From positions 1-64,000 of the forward strand of contig JAFTGB010000027.1 in NCBI GenBank assembly GCA_017458125.1: a DNA stretch of 64,000 nt, read 5' to 3'. The notes beneath the pieces are model-generated. The model worked only from the letters and a program-made list of their open reading frames with translations. It searched no databases and was not told where the DNA came from. Within the stretch, counting starts at the first letter, position 1; each line of letters begins with the position of its first letter. Below, in pieces: positions 18,760-28,184 of this stretch. The stretch comes from Prevotella sp. GTDB taxonomy: Bacteria; Bacteroidota; Bacteroidia; Bacteroidales; Bacteroidaceae. The position numbers were made by a program, and so were the translations under genes.

Positions 18760-19902
18760 ATGAAAAGGCTACCCATAAGCCAACGCGACGACAACCTGCT
18801 GAGGTTGTTGCGCTATGCAATGAACGTCGGACAACCACCCGTAGCCTTCACTGCCGACGAGTGGCAGCAGCTGTTCGACGATGCCCGCCGCCACGCCTTG
18901 GTGGGCGTGCTGTGCGAGGCACTGAAGCGCATGCCCCACGATGCGCGCACCATACCGCTGCCCCTCATGCTGCGGTGGGCGGGCGATGCCGAGTCGATAG
19001 CACAGCTCAACACTGAGTTCAACGCCGAGGCAGCACGGCTGACCAGCCTGTTAGAGGGCGAAGGCCACGACACGGTGATACTGAAAGGGCAGGCCAACGC
19101 ACTGCTCTATCCCAACCCGCTGAGCCGACAGCCTGGCGACATCGACATCTGGGTCTCCGGCGGCAAGGACAACGTCTTAGACACGCTGCACAGGCTGGGT
19201 ATGGCGGACGACAATGCCGACGTGTGCTTTCATCATGTAGCCTTGGAGCGCAACGCCAAGGGCATAGAGGTCGAGGTGCATTTCCAGCCCTCCTCGGGGC
19301 ACAACCAGCAGGCGTGCAACCAGCACATGCAGGACTTCCTCAACGCCGAGCTCGCCTGCTGCCGTACAATGGTCGCCGAGGGTTTCCGCGTGCCCACCAT
19401 GTGCTTTGCACTGGTGATGCAGATGGCCCACATCCGTCATCACCTGCTGAAGGAGGGCGTAGGACTGCGCCAGGTCATCGACTACTGGATGCTGCTGCGC
19501 GCCAGCAGTGCGGACGACCGCCGCGAGGTCTCCCAGCGCCTCAGGCAGCTGGGCTTGCTCACCATGGCCCGGGCACTGATGTGGGTCGTCAGCCAGCTGT
19601 TTGCCGAGAATGAGTGTCTTTTGCAGGTCGTCCCGTCACGCCGTAAAGGGCTGTGGCTGCTGCGCCGCATGCTGCGCACCGGCAACTTCGGTCACCATGA
19701 CCGCCAGAAGCAGGACGTGCTGTGGCGCGAGGTAGCCCGTCAGAAGCTGGAGCTGCTGCCCCTGCTGTGGTTTGAGCCTGAGTTTGCCGGTACCCTGCTG
19801 GCCGAGGAGTGGCGCTACTGGGGGTGCATCGTACGAAAGCTCCCTGACCGCATCCGCCACCGCTCACTGTCGCTGCGCGACCATCCTGAGTCGTGGGGAT
19901 AA
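18760..19902 (+). CDS. Nucleotidyltransferase family protein (NTP_transf_5-like)
   Basis: A 380-residue protein with the minimal nucleotidyltransferase pattern VILKGQANALLYPNPLSRQPGDIDIWVSGG (about 105-135), where GDIDIW supplies the metal-binding Asp pair. The helical C-terminus ends in an Arg-rich tail. Relatives of this family are often encoded near HPr-kinase-like and PqqD-like genes in peptide-modification clusters; such genes occur 5 kb downstream but not in the same transcript. The substrate is unknown. ATG 18760 is preferred to the TTG inside the upstream gene. Confidence 0.75.
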   Translation: MKRLPISQRDDNLLRLLRYAMNVGQPPVAFTADEWQQLFDDARRHALVGVLCEALKRMPHDARTIPLPLMLRWAGDAESIAQLNTEFNAEAARLTSLLEGEGHDTVILKGQANALLYPNPLSRQPGDIDIWVSGGKDNVLDTLHRLGMADDNADVCFHHVALERNAKGIEVEVHFQPSSGHNQQACNQHMQDFLNAELACCRTMVAEGFRVPTMCFALVMQMAHIRHHLLKEGVGLRQVIDYWMLLRASSADDRREVSQRLRQLGLLTMARALMWVVSQLFAENECLLQVVPSRRKGLWLLRRMLRTGNFGHHDRQKQDVLWREVARQKLELLPLLWFEPEFAGTLLAEEWRYWGCIVRKLPDRIRHRSLSLRDHPESWG

Positions 19903-19966
19903 AAGATGTCTTATTTGCTGATGCTTTCTGCTACAATCTGTCTTATTTCGCGTTAAGTCGAGGAAT

Positions 19967-20028
19967 TTTTGCGTATAGGCGCAAGGTCTTTTGCGTACAG
20001 GCGAGACTATTTTGCGTACAGGCGCAAG
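19967..20028. repeat. Three tandem palindromic units of about 21 bp
   Basis: TTTTGCGTATAGGCGCAAG (19967-19985), TTTTGCGTACAGGCGAGAC (19989-20007) and TTTTGCGTACAGGCGCAAG (20010-20028). The outer units contain TTGCG...CGCAA and can fold into a small hairpin. Confidence 0.85.
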
Positions 20029-20418
20029 CGAATTCTCACGGTCCTCAGCCCCCGACACCACCGCTCTCGCACCGAAGCGTCGCCATCCTTTCACCCTTAG
20101 AGGCAGGAATTCATGGAGCAAGGGTACAAAAAAGAAACGAAACTAATATACAAGCTGCAAAAGAAACTCTACAGAAGTAAGAAACGGCAACTGGCAGAAT
20201 TTCAGCCAGCTACTACTGGTTATCAAAATTCGTCGAGAGTAGTGTCACTAACGGGTATAGCATGAACGTATTTGCAGGTGGTGTCCTTTCCCCCACGGAG
20301 AGGGCGCAGCTATTGCCACGCGCTGATAGCTGATTTATTTTGATGTAAAAAATGCCACTTTGCAAAACTAATTGATTTCCACTTGGTTATGTATGGCAAA
20401 AGGTATGGCGTCAGTGTA

Positions 20419-20455
20419 ATTCCCATCGTAGGATGAAATTCCCTACGATGGGAAT
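20419..20455. repeat. Hairpin upstream of the Rpn nuclease gene
   Basis: Perfect 14-bp arms ATTCCCATCGTAGG (20419-20432) and CCTACGATGGGAAT (20442-20455) with a 9-base loop. A closely similar hairpin follows the Rpn gene at 21580-21613, so the gene is bracketed by near-copies. Confidence 0.9.
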
Positions 20456-20502
20456 CTTATTTCAGGTGAGGATAGAAAAAAAGGAAATAATACGTGCGAA
20501 AG

Positions 20503-20534
20503 TTTGGTGGTGTAGGAAATAATGCTTATTTTTG
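20503..20534 (+). promoter_or_regulatory. Promoter of the first Rpn nuclease gene
   Basis: TTTG at 20503-20506 and TATTTTTG at 20527-20534 with a 20-base spacer. An AAGGAG ribosome-binding site (20548-20553) precedes ATG 20555, unusually strong for this window. Confidence 0.75.
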
Positions 20535-20554
20535 CAGCATAAAGGATAAGGAGT

Positions 20555-21568
20555 ATGATGAGAAACCGCTATATACGCTTTGACTGGGCAGCGAAGTACA
20601 TGCTTCGCTCGAAGGCCGACTTTGCCATTTTCGAGGGTCTGATATCCGTCCTTGTCGGCGAGAAGGTGACCATAGTGGACCTGTTGGAGAGCGAGAGCAA
20701 CAAGGAGAGCAGCGACGACAAGTTCAACCGCGTTGACATCAAGGCTAGGGACTCGAAAGGACAGATCATCCTGGTGGAGATACAGCAGAGCCGTGAGCTG
20801 GACTACCTGCAGCGCATGCTCTACGGTGTGGCCAAGGCCATCACCGAGCACATGAAGACCGGCGTGGGCTACGAGCAGGTGAAGAAGGTTTACAGCATCA
20901 ACATCCTTTACTTCAAGCTGGGTGAGGGCAGCGACTACCTGTATCACGGTCAGGCCGTGCTGACGGGTGTGCACACGAAGGACACGCTGAGCCTGACGGA
21001 GCATGAGCGCGAGGACCTGCATGTGGTGACACCTGCCGATGTTTTCCCCGAGTATTATGTCATCCGCGTGAACGAGTTCAACAAGCTGGCCGTGACGCCG
21101 CTTGAGGAGTGGCTTCAGTATTTGAAGGACGAGTACATACGCCCCGACACGACGGTTCCGGGTCTGCAGGAGGCGCGCCAGCGCTTGGAGTACCTGCGCA
21201 TGTCGCCCGAGGCACGCCGTGCCTACGACAACTACATCGACACGCAGGTCCGCGACACGGACGTCATGAAGACCAAGCTGTTAGAGGCCGAAATCCAGGG
21301 CCGCAAACAAGGTTTCGCCGAGGGACATGCTGAGGGGCTCGCAAAAGGTCATGCCGAAGGGCATGCCGAAGGACATGCTGAAGGTCGTGCTGAAGGTCGT
21401 GCTGAAGGTCGTGCTGAAGGACATGCTGAAGGTCGTGCTGAAGGTCGTGCCGAAGGCCGTGTTGAAGGATTACAAGATGTGGCTCGCAGGCTGAAAGCCA
21501 AAGGACTGTCCATAGAGGAAATTGCAGAACTGACAAGGTTGCCTGTGAGCGTTCTCTCGAATTTGTAG
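20555..21568 (+). CDS. Rpn-family PD-(D/E)XK nuclease / putative transposase
   Basis: A 337-residue protein of the recombination-promoting nuclease (Rpn, formerly transposase_31-like) group. The N-terminal 240 residues carry the nuclease core, with DKFNRVDIKARDSKGQIILVEIQQS supplying the D...ExQ active site. Residues about 247-310 are a run of (G-[HR]-A-E) repeats (AEGHAEGRAEGRAEG), and a small helix-turn-helix-like segment GLSIEEIAELTRLP ends the protein. The repeat run is encoded by near-identical codons, so it can change length by slippage. Such proteins cut DNA and stimulate RecA-independent recombination in E. coli. Hairpins bracket the gene. Confidence 0.85.
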   Translation: MMRNRYIRFDWAAKYMLRSKADFAIFEGLISVLVGEKVTIVDLLESESNKESSDDKFNRVDIKARDSKGQIILVEIQQSRELDYLQRMLYGVAKAITEHMKTGVGYEQVKKVYSINILYFKLGEGSDYLYHGQAVLTGVHTKDTLSLTEHEREDLHVVTPADVFPEYYVIRVNEFNKLAVTPLEEWLQYLKDEYIRPDTTVPGLQEARQRLEYLRMSPEARRAYDNYIDTQVRDTDVMKTKLLEAEIQGRKQGFAEGHAEGLAKGHAEGHAEGHAEGRAEGRAEGRAEGHAEGRAEGRAEGRVEGLQDVARRLKAKGLSIEEIAELTRLPVSVLSNL

Positions 21569-21579
21569 CTGGCAAAAGG

Positions 21580-21621
21580 TTCCCATCGTAGGAAAAAATT
21601 CCCACGATGGGAATTTTTTTT
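21580..21621 (+). terminator. Intrinsic terminator of the Rpn gene
   Basis: Stem TTCCCATCGT/ACGATGGGAA (21580-21589, 21604-21613) followed by a run of eight T. The first 13 bases equal 20420-20432, and the bases after the T run (CTGATGGTCAGAAT) recur inverted near 61640. Confidence 0.85.
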
Positions 21622-21712
21622 CTGATGGTCAGAATTTCCAGCCGGGCCATCAACTCGGAGCTTCATGCCACCATGCCGCAACGCATTGGCGGTTGGTTTT
21701 TGTGTGCAAAAG

Positions 21713-21744
21713 TTTGGCATTCTCGCAGATTATCCGTACCTTTG
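21713..21744 (+). promoter_or_regulatory. Promoter of the fumarase gene
   Basis: TTTG at 21713-21716 and TACCTTTG at 21737-21744, separated by 20 bases: both elements match consensus. The start codon is 43 bases downstream, after an AAGGAA sequence. Confidence 0.82.
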
Positions 21745-21787
21745 CGGTCATAACGTAAACAATGACAAATAACAAGGAAATACAACT

Positions 21788-23437
21788 ATGGCAAAACCAG
21801 TGGAATTCAAGTACGCCCCGATGTTTCAGGTTGGCGAAGACAAGACCGAGTACAGACTGCTAAGCAAGGAGGGCGTCAGCGTCGGCACCTTCGAGGGCAA
21901 GGAAATCGTGAAGGTGACGAAGGAGGCTCTCACGCTGCTGGCCCAGCAGGCTTTCCACGACGTGGAGTTCATGCTGCGCCGCGAGCACAACCTGCAGGTG
22001 GCCGCTATCCTCGGTGACCCCGAGGCCTCGGAGAACGACAAGTACGTGGCCCTGCAGTTTCTGCGCAATGCCGAGGTAGCCGCCCGTGGCGTGCTGCCTT
22101 TCTGTCAGGACACGGGCACGGCCATCATACACGGCGAGAAAGGCCAGCAGGTGTGGACGGGCTTCGACGACGAGGAGGCGCTGTCGCTTGGTGTCTACAA
22201 CACGTTTACGCAGGACAACCTGCGCTACTCGCAGAACGCCCCGCTCACGATGTATGACGAGGTGAACACGCGCTGCAACCTGCCTGCACAGATAGACATC
22301 GAGGCCACCGAGGGCGCCGAGTACCGCTTCGTCATGGTGGCCAAGGGTGGCGGAAGTGCCAACAAAACCTATTTCTACCCCATGACCAAGGCCACCATCC
22401 AGAACGAGGGCACGCTGCTGCCCTTCTTAGTGGAGAAGATGAAGTCGTTAGGTACGGCAGCCTGCCCGCCTTACCACATCGCCTTCGTCATCGGCGGCAC
22501 GTCGGCCGAGAAGAACCTGCTGACCGTCAAGTTGGCCAGCATCAAATACTACGACGGGCTGCCCACCACGGGCGATGAGACGGGACGCGCCTTCCGCGAC
22601 GTGGACCTGGAGCAGAAGCTCTTGGACGAGGCACACAAGATAGGACTCGGAGCACAGTTCGGCGGTAAGGCATTAGCACACGACATCCGCGTCATCCGCC
22701 TGCCGCGCCACGGTGCGTCGTGCCCCATCGGCATGGGTGTGTCGTGCTCGGCCGACCGTAACATCAAGGCCAAGATCAACCGTGACGGCATCTGGCTGGA
22801 GAAGATGGACTCGAACCCCTCGGAGCTTATTCCCGCCGAGTACGCCAAGGCCGGCGAGGGTCAGAATACCATAGTGATAGACCTTAACGAGGGCATTGAC
22901 GCCGTGCGTAAGGAACTCTCGAAGTATCCGGTGTCGACCCGTGTCAACCTGAAGGGCACCATCATCGTGGCCCGCGACATTGCCCACGCCAAGCTGAAGG
23001 CCCGCATCGACGCCGGCGAGGAGATGCCCGAATACTTCAAGAAATACCCCGTGCTCTACGCCGGACCCGCCAAGACCCCGGAGGGCTACCCCTGCGGCTC
23101 CATGGGCCCGACCACGGCTAACCGCATGGACCCCTACGTCGACGAGTTCCAGTCGTTAGGCGCCTCGTTAGTCATGATAGCCAAGGGCAACCGCTCGCAG
23201 GCCGTCACCGACGCCTGCCAGAAGCATGGCGGCTTCTACTTGGGCAGCATTGGCGGTGTGGCAGCCGTGTTGAGCCAGTCCAGCATCAAGAGCATCGAGT
23301 GCGTGGAGTATCCCGAGCTGGGCATGGAGGCCATCTGGAAGATAGAGGTCGAAGACTTCCCCGCCTTCATATTGGTTGACGACAAGGGCAACGACTTCTT
23401 CAAGCAACTCAAGCCTTGGTGCCCGAATGCGAAGTAA
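21788..23437 (+). CDS. fumA: Class I (iron-sulfur) fumarate hydratase
   Basis: A 549-residue class I fumarase that interconverts fumarate and malate with a [4Fe-4S] cluster, oxygen-sensitive. Recognisable parts are [13 protein letters not shown] with the first cluster cysteine, the [13 protein letters not shown] loop, the [16 protein letters not shown] segment and the C-terminal half beginning near [19 protein letters not shown]. In Bacteroidales this enzyme works in the reductive branch leading to succinate. The stop codon lies inside the next gene (11-base overlap). Confidence 0.95.
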   Translation: MAKPVEFKYAPMFQVGEDKTEYRLLSKEGVSVGTFEGKEIVKVTKEALTLLAQQAFHDVEFMLRREHNLQVAAILGDPEASENDKYVALQFLRNAEVAARGVLPFCQDTGTAIIHGEKGQQVWTGFDDEEALSLGVYNTFTQDNLRYSQNAPLTMYDEVNTRCNLPAQIDIEATEGAEYRFVMVAKGGGSANKTYFYPMTKATIQNEGTLLPFLVEKMKSLGTAACPPYHIAFVIGGTSAEKNLLTVKLASIKYYDGLPTTGDETGRAFRDVDLEQKLLDEAHKIGLGAQFGGKALAHDIRVIRLPRHGASCPIGMGVSCSADRNIKAKINRDGIWLEKMDSNPSELIPAEYAKAGEGQNTIVIDLNEGIDAVRKELSKYPVSTRVNLKGTIIVARDIAHAKLKARIDAGEEMPEYFKKYPVLYAGPAKTPEGYPCGSMGPTTANRMDPYVDEFQSLGASLVMIAKGNRSQAVTDACQKHGGFYLGSIGGVAAVLSQSSIKSIECVEYPELGMEAIWKIEVEDFPAFILVDDKGNDFFKQLKPWCPNAK

Positions 23438-24929
23438 GGGACTCATAGCATTTTCCATTCTTTTCCTTCTGCTGCTGCTTGTCACCGTGACGGCGGCAGC
23501 AGAAGACTCTTTACGGGTGCGCAGCTGCCGCCCGAGTGGCCCCCCCTCCGGCTCCCCCCGAGGGGGAAGGGCACTAACTTCCTCCCCCCTCGGGGGGAGT
23601 AGGAGAGGTGGCCATGCTTCGTATGTCGGCAACCGCCGCCAGCTGGTCATCCTGGTGTCGTTCAGCGACCAGCGTTTCTTGGAGGCCGACCCGTTGCCGC
23701 TCTGGCACCGGGTGTTCAACGAAGAGCATTTCTCTGAAAGTCCTTTCCGCGGCTCGGTGCATGACTACTTCGTGGACCAGAGCGACGGTCGCTTCCGGCT
23801 GACCTTCGACTTGCAGTACGTCCATAGCCAGGAGGAGCGTCAGAAGTATCGCAGCACGGCATACGACGACGAGAACTCGGCCTTGCTGGTCAGCGACCTC
23901 GTGGACACCCTGCGCACACGCGATGTGGACTGGGATGTCTACGACTGGAATGCCGACGGCTACGTAGACCAGCTGCTCATCATCTATGCCGGCAAGGGCC
24001 AGAACGCTGGTGGTGGCAGCAACACCATCTGGCCTCACCAGTGGTGGCTCAGCCAGCACAAGGGCGGCAAGGCACTGACGGTGACCAGTGGCGGCAGCGA
24101 GTACAAGGTAGACAGCTACTGCTGCGTGCAGGAGCTGTCTAGCGACGGCTCCTACGGCAGCTTTGGCACCATCTGCCACGAGTATAGCCATTGCTTCGGC
24201 TTTCCCGACCTCTACAGCAATGTCAGCTACGTCCATGCGTGGGACCTCATGGACTACGGCAACAACAACGGCGGGGGCTTCTGCCCGCCCAACTATTCAG
24301 CCTTGGAGCGCATGCTGGTGGGCTGGCTGGACCCCACTGAGCTGAACGCCCCTGCTACCGTTGACGGCATGGCTGCCGGCGAAGCCTACATAGTGCGCAA
24401 CGACGGGTGGGCCGACGAGTTCTACATGGTGGAGAACAGGCAGCAGCTGGGCTGGGATGCTGCCCTGCCCGGAAGCGGCATTGTGATTGCCCATGTGGAC
24501 TATGACCAGGAACTGTGGGAGGGCATAACCGGTCTGGTCAACTTTTCAAGTCACCAGCACTACACCATCTTTCCTGCCAACAACAGCACGTCGCGCTCCC
24601 GCATTGACGGCTGGGCCTATCCGTACGGCGGCAACGCCAGTCTGACTAACACGTCGGCACCGGCCGCCACGTTGCTCAACGCCAATGCCGACGGCACGTA
24701 CTTCATGTCGAAACCCATTACCAACATCACGGTGGACGGCGGACTGGCTTCGTTCGACTTCATGAAGGACGCCCCCGACGGCATCAGTGTGCAGACGCGG
24801 GGCAAGGGGCAGACCAGGGTGTTCTCGCCGCAGGGCTACCAGCTGGCAGGCGATATCGGGCAACAGCCCGCAGGTCTCTACATAGTCGTCGGCAGTGACG
24901 GCACGACACGTAAGATAGTAAAACGATAA
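23427..24929 (+). CDS. Secreted M6-family metalloprotease (immune-inhibitor-A-like)
   Basis: A 500-residue protease with a signal peptide (1-23, [12 protein letters not shown]). The catalytic motif [14 protein letters not shown] (HExxHxxGFxD) is near residue 250. The C-terminal 40 residues ([11 protein letters not shown]...GLYIVVG...KIVKR) resemble a type A T9SS sorting tail, so the enzyme is probably exported to the surface. Residues about 34-63 are a Pro/Gly/Arg-rich stretch encoded by a GC-rich hairpin (23552-23599). It overlaps fumarase by 11 bases and ends 9 bases before the kinase-like gene, so it may belong to the peptide cassette. Confidence 0.87.
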   Translation: MRSKGLIAFSILFLLLLLVTVTAAAEDSLRVRSCRPSGPPSGSPRGGRALTSSPLGGSRRGGHASYVGNRRQLVILVSFSDQRFLEADPLPLWHRVFNEEHFSESPFRGSVHDYFVDQSDGRFRLTFDLQYVHSQEERQKYRSTAYDDENSALLVSDLVDTLRTRDVDWDVYDWNADGYVDQLLIIYAGKGQNAGGGSNTIWPHQWWLSQHKGGKALTVTSGGSEYKVDSYCCVQELSSDGSYGSFGTICHEYSHCFGFPDLYSNVSYVHAWDLMDYGNNNGGGFCPPNYSALERMLVGWLDPTELNAPATVDGMAAGEAYIVRNDGWADEFYMVENRQQLGWDAALPGSGIVIAHVDYDQELWEGITGLVNFSSHQHYTIFPANNSTSRSRIDGWAYPYGGNASLTNTSAPAATLLNANADGTYFMSKPITNITVDGGLASFDFMKDAPDGISVQTRGKGQTRVFSPQGYQLAGDIGQQPAGLYIVVGSDGTTRKIVKR

Positions 24930-24938
24930 ACATAAATT

Positions 24939-25808
24939 ATGAAGACAAAAAAGACATATAAAGTGGCCGACCACCTGTTTGCTGTCGTGGCCGACGAGGA
25001 GTGCTTCGTCCACATGAAGCAGTATGAGCCTTTCCTCGTTGACGGTGATGACGGCGAACCCGTGTTCACGCTGACGGCGGTTCTTGACGAACCCTTCCCG
25101 GAGCATGAAGTCACCATTGAGGTTGAACAGGACGACGACGGTTCGCAGATACATGCCGGCGCAACGACGGAGGGACAGAACTACTTCGAGTTCCTGCTCT
25201 TCGGACAAAGGGCGGCGCGAGTGCTGGCCGCACCTGACTACAAGACGGCGACGGCGTGGCTGGAGCATCACCGGCTGTTCGGGCTGAACAACGCCCTCAT
25301 GGTGCTCTTCGCCATGGCGACAGCTACCAAGGGTACGGCCTTGTTCCACTCTGCCGTGGTGGGCCGCGGCGGACGTGCCTATATGTTTTTAGGCAAGAGC
25401 GGTACGGGCAAAAGCACGCATGCCAGCCTGTGGTGCCGCTACTTGCCGGAAACGGAACTGGTGAACGACGACAACCCCGTGGTGCGCGTCTTCCCCGACG
25501 GCATCATGGTCTACGGCTCGCCTTGGAGCGGCAAGACCCCTTGCTACCGTAATATGCGGCTGCCCTTGGGCGGCATCGTACAGCTCCGTCAGGCTCCCTT
25601 CAACAAAATCCGCCGCCTTAACGGCATCGAGGCATACGCCGCCTTAGTGCCCAGCATCTCCGGCAAGCGTTGGGACAGGACGGTGGCCGACGGTCTGCAC
25701 GAGACGGAGAACGCTTTGGCCGGTCGTGCGCAGGTGTGGTTCCTGGACTGTCTGCCCGACGAGGCTGCAGCCGTATTGTGCAGCTCAACAATAGAACATC
25801 ATGACTGA
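24939..25808 (+). CDS. HPr-kinase-like protein (HprK-related)
   Basis: A 289-residue protein whose C-terminal half has an HPr-kinase/phosphorylase-like P-loop, FLGKSGTGKSTHASLW (about 150-160), followed by NDDNPVVRVFPDG and GSPWSGKTPCYRN, features of the HprK-related kinases encoded beside lasso-peptide and PqqD-type genes. The N-terminal half (1-125) is unassigned. In known relatives these kinases phosphorylate a ribosomal peptide; here the substrate is unknown. It overlaps the next gene by 8 bases. Confidence 0.82.
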   Translation: MKTKKTYKVADHLFAVVADEECFVHMKQYEPFLVDGDDGEPVFTLTAVLDEPFPEHEVTIEVEQDDDGSQIHAGATTEGQNYFEFLLFGQRAARVLAAPDYKTATAWLEHHRLFGLNNALMVLFAMATATKGTALFHSAVVGRGGRAYMFLGKSGTGKSTHASLWCRYLPETELVNDDNPVVRVFPDGIMVYGSPWSGKTPCYRNMRLPLGGIVQLRQAPFNKIRRLNGIEAYAALVPSISGKRWDRTVADGLHETENALAGRAQVWFLDCLPDEAAAVLCSSTIEHHD

Positions 25809-26232
25809 CAACGAGATATTGGAGAGTGCCATCAGTCTGGTGGACGAGGGCGTCAGTGTCACCTTCCCGGTCAAGGGGGTGAGCATGCTGCCTTTCATCA
25901 TCGGTGGTCGCGAGAGCGTCATTCTGGTGCGTCCTCAGGATGTGGCCGTGGGCGATGTCGTGCTGGCCTGGGTGGAGGGGTGCCGTTATGTGGTGCACCG
26001 CATCATCCGCATCGACGGCGAGCACGTCGTCCTGATGGGCGACGGCAACATCGTGGGGGTGGAGCACTGCCTGTTGTCTGATGTCAAGGCCCGTGCCGAC
26101 TATGTCGTCGATGCCCGTGGCCGCAAGCGTTACCTCAATGCACCGTGGCGTCGCAAGGCTGCCCGTGCGTGGTTCTGGCTGCGTCCGCTACGCCGTTATA
26201 TCCTCTTTGTTTATAAACGATTTTTTCTCTAA
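25801..26232 (+). CDS. S24/S26-type signal peptidase-like protein
   Basis: A 143-residue protein with the Ser motif GVSMLPFI (about 27-34), the second box YVVHRIIRI and the third box LMGDGN. A His in the second box, where bacterial type I signal peptidases have Lys, is the Ser-His arrangement of Sec11/SipW-like enzymes. A basic, aromatic C-terminus (RRYILFVYKRFFL) may touch the membrane. Its place between a kinase-like and a PqqD-like gene suggests it removes a leader from the cassette's peptide rather than serving general secretion. Confidence 0.82.
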   Translation: MTDNEILESAISLVDEGVSVTFPVKGVSMLPFIIGGRESVILVRPQDVAVGDVVLAWVEGCRYVVHRIIRIDGEHVVLMGDGNIVGVEHCLLSDVKARADYVVDARGRKRYLNAPWRRKAARAWFWLRPLRRYILFVYKRFFL

Positions 26233-26256
26233 ACTCTAAACCCAAAAAGTAACAAT

Positions 26257-26526
26257 ATGAAAATCAAGAAAGGATTTGTGCTGCGCAATGTGTGCGGCGA
26301 GAATGTGGTGATGGGCGAAGGCCTCGATGCCATAGACTTCGGACGTCTGCTCTGTCTTAACGAGTCGGCGGTGATGCTCTGGCAGGAGGCTGTCCGGATG
26401 GGCGACTTCACCATAGAGGCACTGGCCGAGAAACTGTGTGACGAGTACGCGGTGGAGTACGAACAAGCTAAGGCCGACGTGGCTGACATCGTCGGTGAAT
26501 GGCAGAAGGTGGGCGTCGTCGAATGA
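26257..26526 (+). CDS. PqqD family protein (peptide-recognition element)
   Basis: An 89-residue PqqD-like protein: a short beta N-terminus (FVLRNVCGENVVMGEGL), the LLCLNESAVMLWQ segment typical of the family, then helices with DFTIEALAEKLCDEYAV. PqqD domains bind the leader of ribosomally made peptides and hand it to the modifying enzymes. The ATG of the next gene overlaps its stop (ATGA). The 24-base gap before it contains CTCTAAACTCTAAACC, another linker repeat. Confidence 0.88.
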   Translation: MKIKKGFVLRNVCGENVVMGEGLDAIDFGRLLCLNESAVMLWQEAVRMGDFTIEALAEKLCDEYAVEYEQAKADVADIVGEWQKVGVVE

Positions 26527-28181
26527 AGTACGCCAAGTGGCTTTGGCTCATTACCCGTGGCATCCGCCTCAACTCGGCAGTGCGTATCGTCGTGGGTATC
26601 GGGCAGGTGCAGCTCAGTCTGCTGATGGTATGGTTAAGCAAGCGCTTCATTGACGAAACCATCCGCACGGGCACCGACGAGGAACTCGTCGGCATGGTAC
26701 TGCTGTTGTTGGCCGTGGTGACGTGTGGCGTACTGCTTCGGCAGTTGAACTACTATCTGACCATCGTGGCCAGCACCCGGCAGACCAACTGGCTGCGCCT
26801 GCAGGCCTTCAACCGGCTCTTCTCGCGTCAGCTCTACGACGACCGCGAGCTGCATTCGGGTGACGTCACTTCCCGGCTGACCAAGGACATTGACACGGTC
26901 AGCGGGGCCACCACAAGCATATTGCCGCAGATGATAGTGACGGCCGTCCAGCTCGCAGGTGCTTTCCTGCTGATGCGCTGGTTCGACAAGACGCTGGCAT
27001 GGGCACTGCTGCTGCTGACCCCCGCGGCGTTAGGTTTCGGCAAGCTCATAGCGCACCGCCTGCGCGAGATGACGCTCAGCATCCGGCGCGACGAAAGCCG
27101 CATACAGATGTATGTGCAGGAGGGCATGGAGCATAACGCCGTCCTGCGCTCGTTGGGCAGCGAACGGTGGGTCACGGGACGCTTGGACACGATGCAGCAG
27201 CATCTCAAGGGCAGCGTCATGTACCGTACGCGCTTTACCGTCGTCACCCGCCTGCTGTTGGGCTTGGCTTTCAGCATGGGCTATATGTTAGCCTTCGTCT
27301 GGGGCGGCATAGGGCTGCGCAATGGTACCATCACGTTTGGCGTGATGACGTCGTTCCTGCAGTTGGTGGGCATGATACAAAGCCCTATCCTGTCGCTGCT
27401 GAACATGGTGCCCAGCCTCATTCATGCCACAGCCAGCATTGACCGGCTGGAGGAGCTGGATTTGACAGTTCCCTCCGACTCCTCTCTCAATGGAGAGAAT
27501 GTGACCCCTTCCCCTACGGAGGGTAGCAGGAAGGGAGTTTCCCCTGTAGGCGTACGGTTCCATGACGTGACGTTCCGTTATGCCACGGGCGACAGGGAGG
27601 TGCTGGAACACTTCTCGCACGACTTCCTGCCAGGCACCAAGACGGTGCTCATGGGTCCGACGGGCATAGGCAAGACCACGCTGTTCCGACTGATGCTGGC
27701 TTTCATTGCGCCCACCGAAGGCAAGGTGACAGTCTTGGACGGCACGGAAGAAACACCCGTCAGCGAGCAGACGCGTGCGAACTTTGTGTTTGTGCCGCAG
27801 GGCAATACGCTGATGAGCGGCACCATCCGCTACAATCTGCTGCTGGCCTGTCCGCAGGCTACTGACGACGACCTGCGTCAGGTGCTGCACACGGCTTGTG
27901 CCGACTTTGTCTATGATTTGGCTGAAGGACTGGACACCGAACTGGGCGAGCGCGGAAGCGGACTCAGCGAGGGACAGGCCCAGCGCATAGCCATAGCGCG
28001 CGGCTTGTTGCGACCGGGCACCGTGCTGCTGCTCGACGAAATCAGTTCGTCACTTGACGAAAAAACGGAGCACGAACTCTACAGCCGCCTCTTTGCTGCC
28101 TGTCCTGACCGCACCATGCTGTTTATTACCCATCGGCCGGCGGTCGCCGAGATGTGCGACCACACGGTCAGGATAGGGTAG
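26523..28181 (+). CDS. ABC exporter (fused membrane and ATPase domains)
   Basis: A 552-residue ABC half-transporter: transmembrane domain with about six helices (1-305), then an ATPase domain (about 345-552) with Walker A GPTGIGKTT, the signature GSGLSEGQAQR and Walker B VLLLDEISSSLDEKTEHELYSR. No N-terminal C39 peptidase domain is present, so leader removal would have to come from another protein, for which the S26-like gene is a candidate. Residues about 316-341, in the linker between domains, are encoded by a GC-rich low-complexity insertion. Its stop is 3 bases from the stop of the convergent peptide gene. Confidence 0.93.
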   Translation: MKYAKWLWLITRGIRLNSAVRIVVGIGQVQLSLLMVWLSKRFIDETIRTGTDEELVGMVLLLLAVVTCGVLLRQLNYYLTIVASTRQTNWLRLQAFNRLFSRQLYDDRELHSGDVTSRLTKDIDTVSGATTSILPQMIVTAVQLAGAFLLMRWFDKTLAWALLLLTPAALGFGKLIAHRLREMTLSIRRDESRIQMYVQEGMEHNAVLRSLGSERWVTGRLDTMQQHLKGSVMYRTRFTVVTRLLLGLAFSMGYMLAFVWGGIGLRNGTITFGVMTSFLQLVGMIQSPILSLLNMVPSLIHATASIDRLEELDLTVPSDSSLNGENVTPSPTEGSRKGVSPVGVRFHDVTFRYATGDREVLEHFSHDFLPGTKTVLMGPTGIGKTTLFRLMLAFIAPTEGKVTVLDGTEETPVSEQTRANFVFVPQGNTLMSGTIRYNLLLACPQATDDDLRQVLHTACADFVYDLAEGLDTELGERGSGLSEGQAQRIAIARGLLRPGTVLLLDEISSSLDEKTEHELYSRLFAACPDRTMLFITHRPAVAEMCDHTVRIG

Positions 28182-28184
28182 TGC

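Larger units (their letters stand above)
19903..20502. other. Non-coding region with repeats
   Basis: About 600 bases with no convincing gene. It holds three tandem palindromic units at 19967-20028, a GC-rich fragment TTTCCCCCACGGAGAGGGCG near 20290 resembling sequences found inside coding genes here, and a hairpin at 20419-20455. Short open frames across it translate repeat DNA and were not called. Confidence 0.6.

Noticed and set aside
19893..20180. 95-residue open frame after the nucleotidyltransferase
   Set aside because: It begins inside the upstream gene and translates the tandem TTTTGCG repeats; no ribosome-binding site and no family.
21310..21470. Collagen-like or CRISPR-like repeat in the Rpn gene
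   Set aside because: The units are translated GxAE repeats of one protein, without spacers; not a CRISPR array and not Gly-X-Y collagen.
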